This document shows positions 1 through 8,355 of a stretch of 22,449 nt of DNA, one piece after another. Position 1 is the stretch's first letter; every line of letters begins with the position of its first letter. The position numbers were made by a program, and so were the translations under genes. The stretch covers positions 1 through 22,449 of the forward strand of contig JAETTR010000003.1 of NCBI GenBank assembly GCA_021768985.1, written 5' to 3'. Source of the DNA: Bacillota bacterium (lineage in GTDB: Bacteria > Bacillota > Clostridia > Christensenellales > Borkfalkiaceae). The notes below the pieces were generated by a model, which saw nothing but the letters and a program-made list of their open reading frames with translations, made no database searches and was not told the origin of the DNA.

Positions 1-259
1 CGCTGAACCCGTAGTTCACGCCCGTAACGGCAAGCGTAAAGATGAGCACGATTACGAGAACGACGCCCGTCGCCTTCACCGCCTTGCCGAACGACGGCCA
101 GGATACGCGCTTCAATTCGGAAAAAGTTTCCTTCAACTTTCTGCCCATGCGGACGAAGATATTCGGTTTTTTGTTCTTGTCCTGCTTCTTCGCCTTTTTT
201 TCGGGCTCTTTGCCGCGCTTTTCTTCCTTTGCGGGCGCTTTTTCGGTGGATTTAGCCAT
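1..259 (-). CDS. secE: Preprotein translocase subunit SecE (partial, C-terminus beyond window)
   Basis: SecE is the small membrane subunit that clamps SecY in the Sec protein-export channel. The visible 86 residues begin at ATG 259-257, preceded by a GGAG site about 5 nt upstream. Residues 1-32 are a very basic Lys/Glu/Ala-rich cytosolic tail. The family signature ELKRVSWPS lies at about 48-56, followed by one hydrophobic membrane segment (about 61-80). This single-TM layout is the usual Gram-positive SecE form. Only 18 nt separate it from the rpmG stop, so the two are probably co-transcribed, as in the common rpmG-secE-nusG arrangement; nusG would lie beyond coordinate 1. The gene is cut by the window edge, not visibly broken. 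Confidence 0.93.
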   Translation of the reverse strand, partial: MAKSTEKAPAKEEKRGKEPEKKAKKQDKNKKPNIFVRMGRKLKETFSELKRVSWPSFGKAVKATGVVLVIVLIFTLAVTGVNYGFS

Positions 260-277
260 AATAATACTCCGGAAAAA

Positions 278-442
278 TTACTTGGATTCCTTATGAACGG
301 TGTGTTTTTTGCAGACGGGGCAATACTTTTTCAGCTCTAAACGGTCGGGATCGTTCCGCTTGTTTTTAAAGCTGTCGTAATTTCTGTTCTTGCACTCGGT
401 GCACTCGAACGTCACTTTCATTCTCGTGGATTTGGTAGCCAT
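278..442 (-). CDS. rpmG: 50S ribosomal protein L33, zinc-binding form
   Basis: L33 is a small protein of the large ribosomal subunit. The 54-residue product starts MATKSTRMKV and carries two Cys pairs, CTEC at 14-17 and CPVC at 41-44, which form the zinc ribbon of the four-cysteine variant. The internal segment around YDSFKNKRNDPDRLELKKYC is typical of the family. I chose ATG 442-440 because it has a GGAG site about 10 nt upstream and gives normal length; an in-frame GTG at 478 would add a 12-residue hydrophobic extension with no family match. It is the first gene after a strong promoter (495-523) and is followed closely by secE. Confidence 0.96.
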   Translation of the reverse strand: MATKSTRMKVTFECTECKNRNYDSFKNKRNDPDRLELKKYCPVCKKHTVHKESK

Positions 443-494
443 TGCGTAAAAACTCCATACAAAAAAATTACACCCCACTCAGGTGCGTAACGAA

Positions 495-523
495 AGTTTA
501 ACACAATCGCGGGGGCTTGTCAA
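495..523 (-). promoter_or_regulatory. Sigma-A type promoter of rpmG-secE
   Basis: On the minus strand there is a perfect -35 box TTGACA (518-523), a 17-nt spacer and a -10 box TAAACT (495-500). Transcription should start near 488, giving a leader of roughly 45 nt that contains the GGAG site of rpmG. An AT-rich stretch (about 524-570) lies upstream and could act as an UP element. Confidence 0.85.
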
Positions 524-578
524 TCGATTTTATAATCATTTACAAGAGTTTTTGATTTTTTTTATTTTAAGATAACCA

Positions 579-614
579 CGCGCCGATGCAAAACCGCACT
601 TTCGCATCGGCGCG
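579..614 (-). terminator. Hairpin after ktrA, probable terminator
   Basis: A perfect 11-bp inverted repeat (579-589 against 604-614, arm CGCGCCGATGC) with a 14-nt loop lies 17 nt past the ktrA stop and upstream of the rpmG promoter. Its position fits the end of the long rimM-to-ktrA run. On the minus strand it is followed by GTGGTTATCTT, which is not a clean T-run, so intrinsic termination is likely but not certain. Confidence 0.5.
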
Positions 615-631
615 CTCCGTTTGCCGCAGGA

Positions 632-1288
632 TCATTTCTTCGTCTTGTTCATGAACGCAAGAATGCGTTCGGTGTTGCCGAATACGACGATCTGATCCTC
701 CGCTTCGAACACGTAGTTCCCGTCGAGCGAAGCGATCACCTGCCTGCCCTTTTTCACGGTCAGAATGTTCATGCCGTACTTGACGCGCGGATTCACGTCG
801 ATCAGCTTCCGGTTCACCCACTTTGCGGGCACCGAAATTTCGAAAATCGAATAGTCGGCGTCGATGTCGATGTAGTTGATGACGTTCCGCGAGTTCAGCC
901 GCACCGCAAGCTTTTCGGCGATATCCATATCGGGGTAGATGACCTCGTCCGCGCCCATGCGCAGAAGCAGCTTGCGCTGAATCTCCGTGGTGGCGCGGGA
1001 AATGATCTTCTTCGCGCCCAGATCCTTCAGAATAGACGTGATTTCGAGCGAGGACTGGAAATCGTCGCCGATTGCGACCACGCAGACGTCGAAGGAGGGA
1101 ATGTCCATCGCCGAGAGGTTTTCCTCGTTCATGCAGTTCGCGATCAGCGCGTTCGTGTATTTGGAAGCGAGAGAATTGATCGCGTCCTCGTTGCGGTCCA
1201 CGATCATGACCTCGTCGCCCATGCCGAGCAGTTTTTCCCCGAGCGTACGCCCGAATTTTCCCATTCCTATGAGAAGTACCGATACCAT
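632..1288 (-). CDS. ktrA: Potassium uptake regulatory subunit KtrA (TrkA/RCK family)
   Basis: KtrA is the cytosolic gating ring of the KtrAB potassium uptake system; it binds nucleotides and controls the membrane subunit KtrB. The 218-residue protein has an N-terminal RCK/TrkA-N Rossmann domain (about 1-125) with the glycine motif GMGKFGRTLG at 8-17 and an acidic residue at the end of strand 2 (IVDRN). A C-terminal RCK-C domain (about 135-218) follows. This length is typical of KtrA/KtrC and half that of the duplicated TrkA of enterobacteria. ATG 1288 has AAGGAG a few nt upstream. It starts 13 nt after the ktrB stop, so the two should be one transcript giving both subunits of one complex. Confidence 0.93.
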   Translation of the reverse strand: MVSVLLIGMGKFGRTLGEKLLGMGDEVMIVDRNEDAINSLASKYTNALIANCMNEENLSAMDIPSFDVCVVAIGDDFQSSLEITSILKDLGAKKIISRATTEIQRKLLLRMGADEVIYPDMDIAEKLAVRLNSRNVINYIDIDADYSIFEISVPAKWVNRKLIDVNPRVKYGMNILTVKKGRQVIASLDGNYVFEAEDQIVVFGNTERILAFMNKTKK

Positions 1289-1301
1289 AATTCACTCCTT
1301 A

Positions 1302-2660
1302 TTATCCGATATAGAACGTTTCCACAACGGGACGGCGCACTTCCGGCTCGCTGCGCTTTCTGGCGATGGCGAGCGAGAGCGTCAACACGCCCGCGCGCCC
1401 CATGTACATCAGCAAAATGACCACGACTTTGGACACCGCGTGTAAGTTCGGCGTAATGCCGAGGCTCAACCCCACCGTTCCGAGCGCGGAAGCCGTTTCG
1501 AACAGCACGCTCTGGAAGGTGTCCGAACCCGCGGGTTCGATCGCGCAGATCACCATCGTCGCAAGCAAAATAATGGAAAGGTACGCCATGAAGATGGCGA
1601 GAGCCTGTCCGAGCAGGGAACCGTCGATCCTGCGCTTGCCGATATTGATATCCCGCCGCCCGCGGAGCACCGCCCACATACCGGTTACGATCACCGCGAA
1701 GGTGCTGATTTTGATTCCGCCCGCCGTAGAACCCGAACTCCCGCCGATAAACATGAGAATGACGGCGAGCAGATACCCGCTCTCGGAGAGGGCGGAAAAG
1801 TCGGTCGTAAAGAAGCCCGCGGTGCGGGTCGTCGTCGCGTTGAAAAAGGAACAGAGCAGCTTCTGCCCGAAGTTATAATCCGCGTACGCGGGATTGCTCC
1901 GTTCGAAGAGCAGGAACAGCGCGGTGGAAATGACGAGCAGCAGAGAGTTGAAGAGCAGAATGAACTTGGTGTAGAACTGCATCTTCTTGGGGCGCAGTCT
2001 GCAATCGATGAGATCGCCCCACACGCAGAAGCCGAGCCCGCCGAGAATGATGAGCACGGGGATCACGATGGAAACGAGCGGATCGGTGGCGTACGCCGAG
2101 AGCGAAACGAACTCCGCGCCCTCCCTGCCGAACAGATCGAACCCCGCGTTGCAGAATGCGGACACGGCGTGGAAAACCGAATAATACACGCCGATTCCGC
2201 CGAATTGGGGAACGAAGCGGATCATGAGCAGACACGCGCCGACGAACTCCATGGCGAACGTTCCGACGACGACGCGAAGGATCAGCTTGCCCGCGCCCGA
2301 CATGCGGTTGCCGCCGAAGGTCTGCATGATCGTGCGCTTTTCGTACACGCCGAGAGAGCCCCGCCGCACCATCATGAACATAACGGTGACGAAGGTCGAG
2401 AACCCGAGCCCGCCCGTCTGAATGAGAAGCAGGATCACCGCCTGTCCGAAGCCGCTCCAATGCACGCCCGTATCGTATACCGCAAGCCCCGTGACGCAGG
2501 TCGCCGAGGTCGCGGTGAAGAGCGCGTCGAGATAGGAAGTGCCGCCCCCCTTCGAAGCCGCGGGAAGGACGAGCAACACGCTCCCCAGCAGTATAACGAG
2601 CAAGTAGCCGAGCGCCAGATATTGCCAGACGCTCATTCTGTGCCGTGACTGAAACTTCAT
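1302..2660 (-). CDS. ktrB: Potassium channel-like transporter subunit KtrB (TrkH family)
   Basis: KtrB is the ion-conducting membrane subunit that partners KtrA for sodium-dependent potassium uptake. The 452-residue protein shows the four membrane-pore-membrane repeats of the TrkH/KtrB superfamily. The selectivity loops are visible as TCVTGL (54-59), FCNAGF (169-174), RTAGF (279-283) and GTVGLS (394-399), so all four filter glycines are present. A glycine-rich segment (about 306-317, FIGGSSGSTAGG) matches the flexible gating loop in the broken third-repeat helix. The protein ends in a short conserved-looking tail at the membrane face. ATG 2660 is preceded by an AGGAG site that lies next to the stop of the upstream helicase gene, 9 nt away. 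Confidence 0.95.
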   Translation of the reverse strand: MKFQSRHRMSVWQYLALGYLLVILLGSVLLVLPAASKGGGTSYLDALFTATSATCVTGLAVYDTGVHWSGFGQAVILLLIQTGGLGFSTFVTVMFMMVRRGSLGVYEKRTIMQTFGGNRMSGAGKLILRVVVGTFAMEFVGACLLMIRFVPQFGGIGVYYSVFHAVSAFCNAGFDLFGREGAEFVSLSAYATDPLVSIVIPVLIILGGLGFCVWGDLIDCRLRPKKMQFYTKFILLFNSLLLVISTALFLLFERSNPAYADYNFGQKLLCSFFNATTTRTAGFFTTDFSALSESGYLLAVILMFIGGSSGSTAGGIKISTFAVIVTGMWAVLRGRRDINIGKRRIDGSLLGQALAIFMAYLSIILLATMVICAIEPAGSDTFQSVLFETASALGTVGLSLGITPNLHAVSKVVVILLMYMGRAGVLTLSLAIARKRSEPEVRRPVVETFYIG

Positions 2661-2669
2661 AGACTCCTC

Positions 2670-5600
2670 TTATGCGAGCGATATGCGGTCGGAAACCGAA
2701 CGCACGAACAGCCCCTTTTCTTCGCCGTACTGCACGCAATCGCGCAGATATGCGGCGAGCCGCTCGGTGGGTTTGAGTTCGCGGAATACTCCCGCCGTGA
2801 GCGTCAGCAGTTCGTCCATGTACAAGGCGACCCGCTCTTCGAGCGCGCTCTTGATGAACGAAACCGTTTCGTAGACGGAGAAATCCTCTTCGCTTCTGCG
2901 CAGAGCGTTTTCCGTTTCCACGCGGAACTTGCCGATCTGAAGCGACTTGGGATTTTTGAAAAAGTAGTCCGTATTCATCACGCGGTCGCGCTGGAACCCG
3001 CAGGAATCGATCAGCGCGTCGAGGCGGGCGTCCACCTTGTTTCCGCTCTTGCCGATCCCGAAGGTCGAAAGGCAACGCTTTTTCAGGAAGGAGCGCGAAA
3101 TCGGCTCTTCCGCCGCCACGATTTCCTTCAGGCGGGCGACGATCTCCCCGTCGTGCTCTCCTCCCGTCACGAACGCGGAGGTCTCCGCCCCTTCCGTCTT
3201 GACGGCGCGGTAGGGCTTCTGGTATTTAGCAACCCAGTTCACCGCCTTCTTTTCCGCGCCCGTGAGTTTATCGAGCAGTTCCTTGATCCGCTTGATTTCC
3301 CGCTTGGGATTGTTGTAATAATTCACGCTGTTGACGCGCAATACGTTCCAGTTGCCCCGCTTTAACGTCTGCACCTGCAACAGGTTACGGTCGCGCACGG
3401 AGAACTTGTCGGTGCCGTCGCACACGATCCCGAGCACGAAGCGGTGCTTGTTGCGGGGATCGATGACGGCGACGTCGATCTTGAAATCGGACGCGCCCAC
3501 GTCGTAACGGCATTCGTAGCCGTAGCCCTCGATCTCGCGGGCGATAAACTTCCCGATCCCCGCGCCGCCGCGCAAAGACGCAGACTTGACGGCAAGAGTC
3601 GTTCTGCCCCGCTCCGCAAAGTCGAGGAACGCCTTTAAGCCCGCCACTCCCTTGGAGGAGGTGCGCTGCAAATCGATCATGGAAGCGGTCATCGTGGAGA
3701 ACACGACCATCTCTTCCCGCGCGCGGGAGACGGCGACGTTGAGCCGGCGCCAACCGCCCGCCTGATTCAGCGGACCGAAATTGAGAGAGACTCTGCCCGA
3801 ACTGTCCGGTCCGTAGCAGACGGAGAACAGAATGACGTCGCGTTCGTCACCCTGCACGTTTTCAAGATTCTTCACGAACAGCGGCTCTTCGCGTTCGTAC
3901 GCGGCGCTCTCCAATCTGCGCGACGCGATCTCTTTGGCAAGCAGGCGTTCGATATCCTCCTGCTGTGCGCCCGAGAAAGTGACGACGCCGATGCTCGAAC
4001 GGGAAAGAACGGGATCGGAGAGACGGCGCACCACTTCCTTCACGAGGGCTTCCGCTTCCTTGCGGTTACGCTTGGTAAAGCCGCGGTCGTACGTGCCGTC
4101 CACCTCGACGAAGCGGACCTTGCTCTCCAGCCCGTCGGGCGACGGGAAGGTGCACAAGTGGTTGTCGTAGTACATGCTGTTCGAGAAGGCGATCAGCGAT
4201 TCGTGCTTACTGCGGTAGTGCCATACGAGGTGCCGCTCGGGCATACCGAGGGCAAGGCAGTCGTCGAGCACGCTTTCGAGGTCCTCGGTATCGAGATTGT
4301 CCTCGTCCACGTACGCCGAATGGAAGAAGGTCGTGGGCGGGAGCTGTTTGGGGTCTCCCACGACGATCGCCGCCTTTGCGCGGGCGATGGAGCCGACCGC
4401 CTCGGCGGTGGACATCTGCGAAGCCTCGTCGAAAATGACGAGATCGAACGCGTTCGCCTCGGGCGCGAGGTACTGCGCCACCGTCGTCGGGCTCATGAGC
4501 ATACACGGGCAGACGACCGCGGAGAGCGCGGGAATTTCGGTGAACAAGCCCCGCAAGCCCGTGCCGCGCAGATTGCTCTTGGCAAGGCGGGTGAAGGTCG
4601 ACACCTCCACGCTCAGGCTGCCCTCTCCCTCGGGATCGGGCAGACGGGAAACGAGCACGTTCCGGATATGGGTTCGGGTCAGCTTGCCGAACTCCTCCCA
4701 GGCAAGGCGGAATTTTTCGATCGTGTCCTCGAGCGTGCCGACCGTCATGCGGGAGAGATCGGGGTCGGCGGGAATGTTGATTTCGAGGAAGTTCTTATAG
4801 ACGTTCTTCTCGAAGCCCGCGAGAATGTTCTCCCCTTTGAGTCTGCCGCTTTCGAGCGCTTCGGAAATGAAATTGAGTCCGAGCGCGGAGAGCTTCTGCG
4901 TCGTCTTGCGGTACATGCACCAGTTGGGAAGCATGTCGATGTTGTCGATCAGCGCGGAAGCGTTGGCGGAATAATAGTCGAGAACGTCCTCTTCCCGAAT
5001 CTTATCCTTATCCGCGTGCGTCACCGTAAGAAAGCTCTTCTGCGCGCGGAAGAAGCTCTCCACCGCCTTCACGTACCCTTCGAGCACGGGGCGGGTGTAT
5101 CCGCTCGTCGCGCGGATGCACATGCCGTTGAACGCGTCCGCATTGTAATCGAGAAAGACGGAGGAGCACTCCGCATGCAGCGCGTACAGCCCCGCGAGGT
5201 ATTCCACCCGCTTCTTGGCGGAGAGTCTGCCGCCGCGGTCGGTGACGTATTTGCCGAGATGCGCGCTGTTTTCGATGCGCTCGCGCGCCGAACAGATTTC
5301 GACGAGGGTTTGCAGATACTTCGTGATATCCTCTTCCGAGAGCTCGTGCAAAGCGTTCTTCTGCAACCGTTTGACGAGGCTCCGCACCTGTTTGTTCAAC
5401 CGCCAATCGCCGCCCTCTTCCACGAACTTGTTCAGCTCGCGCAGGTCCATTTCCGGCTCGACGAGATTTTTAAAGTGCTTTTTAAAGTATTCGAGACAGG
5501 AATCGTAGCGGCGGTTCGCGTTATAGAACACGTAAAATTCCTCTTCGGGAACCCCCGCGAAATACTTGTCGTACCCGCCCGACGCGAGCTCCTTCGCCAT

Positions 5601-8285
5601 GTCTGCGATCGCCTTCAACTTGCGTTCGGTGAGCGTGGAAACCCGCTGGCGGTAAAATTCGAGCAACAGCGCGAGGAAGGATTTCAGGTGACGGATCTCC
5701 GCAAGGATCACTTCGCAGGCGCAGAAGATTTTATCGCGCGCGGCTTGCGTGTATTCGGTGAGGTTCACGTTCTCGAAGGGAGAATTGTTCACCCCGCCGC
5801 ATTCCTTCGCCGCCGCCGCGGCGGAAAGAATCATGTTCTTGCATTCGAGAAGCTTCCCCTCGGTGAGCGTGTCGTAGAAGGAACTCTCCACGTCCATGAT
5901 ATCGGGCGCGTTCTTGTTCTGCAAGTAAAGCAGAATCGCCTGATACACCGAAACGCCGAGTCTGCGCCGCTCGTGCAGCGCGCGCATGGGCGCCTTCAAT
6001 TCTTCGCGCAGGGCGACGAGCTCCTTCGCCCGTTCGCCGTAGCCGCCAGACTCCCCTTCCGCCTTTAACAGCAGGGTGTTTTCCATGCGGCGGAGCACGT
6101 CCGATTTATCCGCCTTGTTCGAGTGGAGCTCGAGGCAGAAATCCCCGATTCCGATCCCGTCCAACCGCTTTTTCACCACGTCGAGCGCGGCTTTCTTTTC
6201 CGCGACGAAGAGCACCCGCTTTCCGTCGCAGAGGGCGTTGGCGATAATATTCGTGATCGTCTGGCTCTTGCCCGTTCCGGGAGGACCGTGCAAGACGAAG
6301 CTCGCGCCCGTCGCCGAAAGCGCGACGGCGGAGAACTGCGAGCTGTCCGAAGGCAGGGGCAGAAGCACCCGCTCGGGATCGGCGTCGTCCTCCTCGGAGG
6401 GCGCGGGGGTTTCCGCGCGCTCCAGCCGCTTATTGATGAGCGCGGAGACGAGCGCGTTCTTTTTGAACTCGCCGATGTGCTTGCGCATATCGTTCCACAT
6501 CAGATAGCGGGTGAAGGAGAAGGTGGCAAGGTACACGTCCTCGACGACTTCCCACCCCTTCATCGATGCGGTTTCCGCGCGCACCATGGCGATGATCTCC
6601 GCGATTTTCAACGCCGAAACGTCGCCGCCCAAGCCGCGGACGTCGATGTTGAAATCCTGTTTCAAAAGCTCGAGCAGGGTGGTGTTTACGAAATATTCCC
6701 CCTGCGAAATTTTCACCGCGTAATCCTCGTTGCCCTTCGCCCTGCCGAGATCGACGGGCGCGAGCACGAGGGGTGCGTATTTCGCCGCGCCGTCCTCCTT
6801 GCTCGTATATTTCAGGAATCCGAAGGCGAGATATAAGATCTTCGCGCCCGTCTCCTCGTCCGCCTCGCGGTTGCGCCGAAGCAATTTGGAGGCGAGGTCC
6901 GCCGTCGTCTTGGCGTCGGTATAGGTGCGGAGCACGCCCTTTTTCTGTTCGAGTAAAACCAGCTCCTTGCGCTGACTCTTCAATTCTCCGCCGAACGCGG
7001 GCTCCGAAGAAGGCTGCGGCAACGGTTTTAAGCTCATGGATTTCTTTTCGACGAGGATATTATAGAGCTTATCCACGTCGGCGGAATGCACCTTCAAAGC
7101 GTTCTTGCCCGTAAAGTTCAACAGCGCGTTCTTGCCCGTCAGATCGAGAAGCCGCCGCTCCCATTGCTGGTTCTTCGTCTGCTTGCCCTGCAACGCGAGC
7201 CGTTTGAGCACGGGCAGCGGCGCGGGCGCTTTGTCGTCCGAGAGCTCCTCTTCCTTCAACAGCTCGTATCCGTGCAAGCCCTTTCCGCGCAGGGGAAGCG
7301 CCGAGATGCCGCCCATGCGGCAACGGCGGATATCGACGAAAAACTCGTAGAACCCTTCTTTGAGCTTCTGACGGAAATGGCCCTCCGAGGGCGTAAACGC
7401 CGCGTTCGTGGAAGAGTACAAGTCCTCCACGTCGAAAAAGCACAGATTGTTGATCCCTTCGGAGAGGTATTTTTCCACGATTTCGCAATCGTCGGTCACC
7501 GTTTCGAGGAAGCTGGTGTCGTACAGCCAGACGCCCACGCCCGCCGCCTTTTCGCCCACGGCGATTACGGGATGCAGGTGCGCCGCTTCCAGACACGCCG
7601 CCGCGAACACCGCGAGCTGCAGACTGCTCGCCGTGTGGCTTTTGACGAGCGACCCCGCCTTGACCGCGCACACGGGCTTGGTGAAATCGTTTTCGCCGTC
7701 CTTCTCGATCGACTGCGCCTTGATCGCCGCGAACACGGCGGCGGCGATCTGCCGCACGGCGTTCTTATCGGTGTTCGTATAGCCGTAGAATTCGGCGTCC
7801 GCCTTCCACTTCTTCAACCGCTTGCCCGCGTCGTTCAGAACGGGCACGCAATCGGCGATGCGCGGGCGCACGAAGGAAGCGAGCCGCTCGGAATTGCCGC
7901 CCACGCCCTCCCACCAATCGTAGGGAAGCGCCGTCGTTTCCGTCTTTTTGCGGCAGACCTCGTCGCCGTCGCATTCGGCGACCACCGTGACCGTGCAGGT
8001 GCGCAGCTCGTCGTTCCCCGCCAGAAAGAGGGGAGAGAACACGTCCTTCGCGTTGAGCTCCACCGAGCTTTCGAAGGGGACCTCCGTCTCCTCCTCGTAC
8101 GCGGAAAGCAACCCTTCGGGGCTCTCCGCCGTCACCTTCAGCGCGAGCGTCTCCGCAGAATCGTTCTTGAGCTGCATGGAAACGGGCGTGGATAAAAAGT
8201 AGTCGGCGTAACCCACGTAGGTCGGAAACCGAAGTTCGATGGATAATTTCCCTTTCAAGGCGTTGTTTCTTTTTTTGTCAGACAT
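2670..8285 (-). CDS. Giant DUF4011 / superfamily 1 helicase / Vsr-like nuclease-fold protein (Hhe-like)
   Basis: The product has 1871 residues. In order: a beta-rich N-terminal domain (about 10-125); a transglutaminase-like domain (about 130-330); the DUF4011 signature WERRLLDLTGKNALLNF (375-391); and an SF1 helicase. Its Walker A is GPPGTGKS (667-674), Walker B LVIFDEASQM (1282-1291), motif III GDPKQLPP (1310-1317), motif IV HYRSK (1356-1360), motif V NVQGDERD (1476-1483) and motif VI VAVSRAREE (1517-1525). About 600 residues lie between Walker A and B. A Vsr/MTES_1575-like nuclease fold (about 1576-1660, FKIDVAVIDP) and a DUF3320-like domain (about 1710-1780) follow. ATG 8285 is chosen for its GGAG site; an upstream in-frame start at 8405 would overlap yraN. 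Proteins of this architecture have been proposed to act in anti-phage defence (Hhe type, from memory). Substrate and role here are unknown. Its stop sits 9 nt before ktrB. Confidence 0.88.
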   Translation of the reverse strand: MSDKKRNNALKGKLSIELRFPTYVGYADYFLSTPVSMQLKNDSAETLALKVTAESPEGLLSAYEEETEVPFESSVELNAKDVFSPLFLAGNDELRTCTVTVVAECDGDEVCRKKTETTALPYDWWEGVGGNSERLASFVRPRIADCVPVLNDAGKRLKKWKADAEFYGYTNTDKNAVRQIAAAVFAAIKAQSIEKDGENDFTKPVCAVKAGSLVKSHTASSLQLAVFAAACLEAAHLHPVIAVGEKAAGVGVWLYDTSFLETVTDDCEIVEKYLSEGINNLCFFDVEDLYSSTNAAFTPSEGHFRQKLKEGFYEFFVDIRRCRMGGISALPLRGKGLHGYELLKEEELSDDKAPAPLPVLKRLALQGKQTKNQQWERRLLDLTGKNALLNFTGKNALKVHSADVDKLYNILVEKKSMSLKPLPQPSSEPAFGGELKSQRKELVLLEQKKGVLRTYTDAKTTADLASKLLRRNREADEETGAKILYLAFGFLKYTSKEDGAAKYAPLVLAPVDLGRAKGNEDYAVKISQGEYFVNTTLLELLKQDFNIDVRGLGGDVSALKIAEIIAMVRAETASMKGWEVVEDVYLATFSFTRYLMWNDMRKHIGEFKKNALVSALINKRLERAETPAPSEEDDADPERVLLPLPSDSSQFSAVALSATGASFVLHGPPGTGKSQTITNIIANALCDGKRVLFVAEKKAALDVVKKRLDGIGIGDFCLELHSNKADKSDVLRRMENTLLLKAEGESGGYGERAKELVALREELKAPMRALHERRRLGVSVYQAILLYLQNKNAPDIMDVESSFYDTLTEGKLLECKNMILSAAAAAKECGGVNNSPFENVNLTEYTQAARDKIFCACEVILAEIRHLKSFLALLLEFYRQRVSTLTERKLKAIADMAKELASGGYDKYFAGVPEEEFYVFYNANRRYDSCLEYFKKHFKNLVEPEMDLRELNKFVEEGGDWRLNKQVRSLVKRLQKNALHELSEEDITKYLQTLVEICSARERIENSAHLGKYVTDRGGRLSAKKRVEYLAGLYALHAECSSVFLDYNADAFNGMCIRATSGYTRPVLEGYVKAVESFFRAQKSFLTVTHADKDKIREEDVLDYYSANASALIDNIDMLPNWCMYRKTTQKLSALGLNFISEALESGRLKGENILAGFEKNVYKNFLEINIPADPDLSRMTVGTLEDTIEKFRLAWEEFGKLTRTHIRNVLVSRLPDPEGEGSLSVEVSTFTRLAKSNLRGTGLRGLFTEIPALSAVVCPCMLMSPTTVAQYLAPEANAFDLVIFDEASQMSTAEAVGSIARAKAAIVVGDPKQLPPTTFFHSAYVDEDNLDTEDLESVLDDCLALGMPERHLVWHYRSKHESLIAFSNSMYYDNHLCTFPSPDGLESKVRFVEVDGTYDRGFTKRNRKEAEALVKEVVRRLSDPVLSRSSIGVVTFSGAQQEDIERLLAKEIASRRLESAAYEREEPLFVKNLENVQGDERDVILFSVCYGPDSSGRVSLNFGPLNQAGGWRRLNVAVSRAREEMVVFSTMTASMIDLQRTSSKGVAGLKAFLDFAERGRTTLAVKSASLRGGAGIGKFIAREIEGYGYECRYDVGASDFKIDVAVIDPRNKHRFVLGIVCDGTDKFSVRDRNLLQVQTLKRGNWNVLRVNSVNYYNNPKREIKRIKELLDKLTGAEKKAVNWVAKYQKPYRAVKTEGAETSAFVTGGEHDGEIVARLKEIVAAEEPISRSFLKKRCLSTFGIGKSGNKVDARLDALIDSCGFQRDRVMNTDYFFKNPKSLQIGKFRVETENALRRSEEDFSVYETVSFIKSALEERVALYMDELLTLTAGVFRELKPTERLAAYLRDCVQYGEEKGLFVRSVSDRISLA

Positions 8286-8302
8286 CTCTATCTCCAAAGC
8301 AA

Positions 8303-8320
8303 TTCCGCGCATACGCGGAA
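8303..8320 (-). other. Short hairpin in the helicase leader
   Basis: A 7-bp perfect inverted repeat (TTCCGCG at 8303-8309 paired with 8314-8320) with a 4-nt loop lies in the 70-nt gap between yraN and the helicase gene, about 18 nt upstream of the helicase start. It is not followed by a T-run, so it is not a convincing terminator. It may limit read-through or tune translation. I saw no clear promoter in this gap. Confidence 0.35.
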
Positions 8321-8355
8321 GATTATTGACCGATTCCCCGTAATTTATTTGCCGT

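Noticed and set aside
260..277. tRNA-Trp gene sometimes found between rpmG and secE
   Set aside because: Only 18 nt separate the two genes, so no tRNA fits.
4158..6068. Plus-strand open frame of 636 codons opposite the helicase gene
   Set aside because: It lies wholly inside the helicase gene, is rich in Arg, His and Glu as expected for an antisense shadow of GC-rich coding DNA, and shows no family motif or ribosome-binding site.
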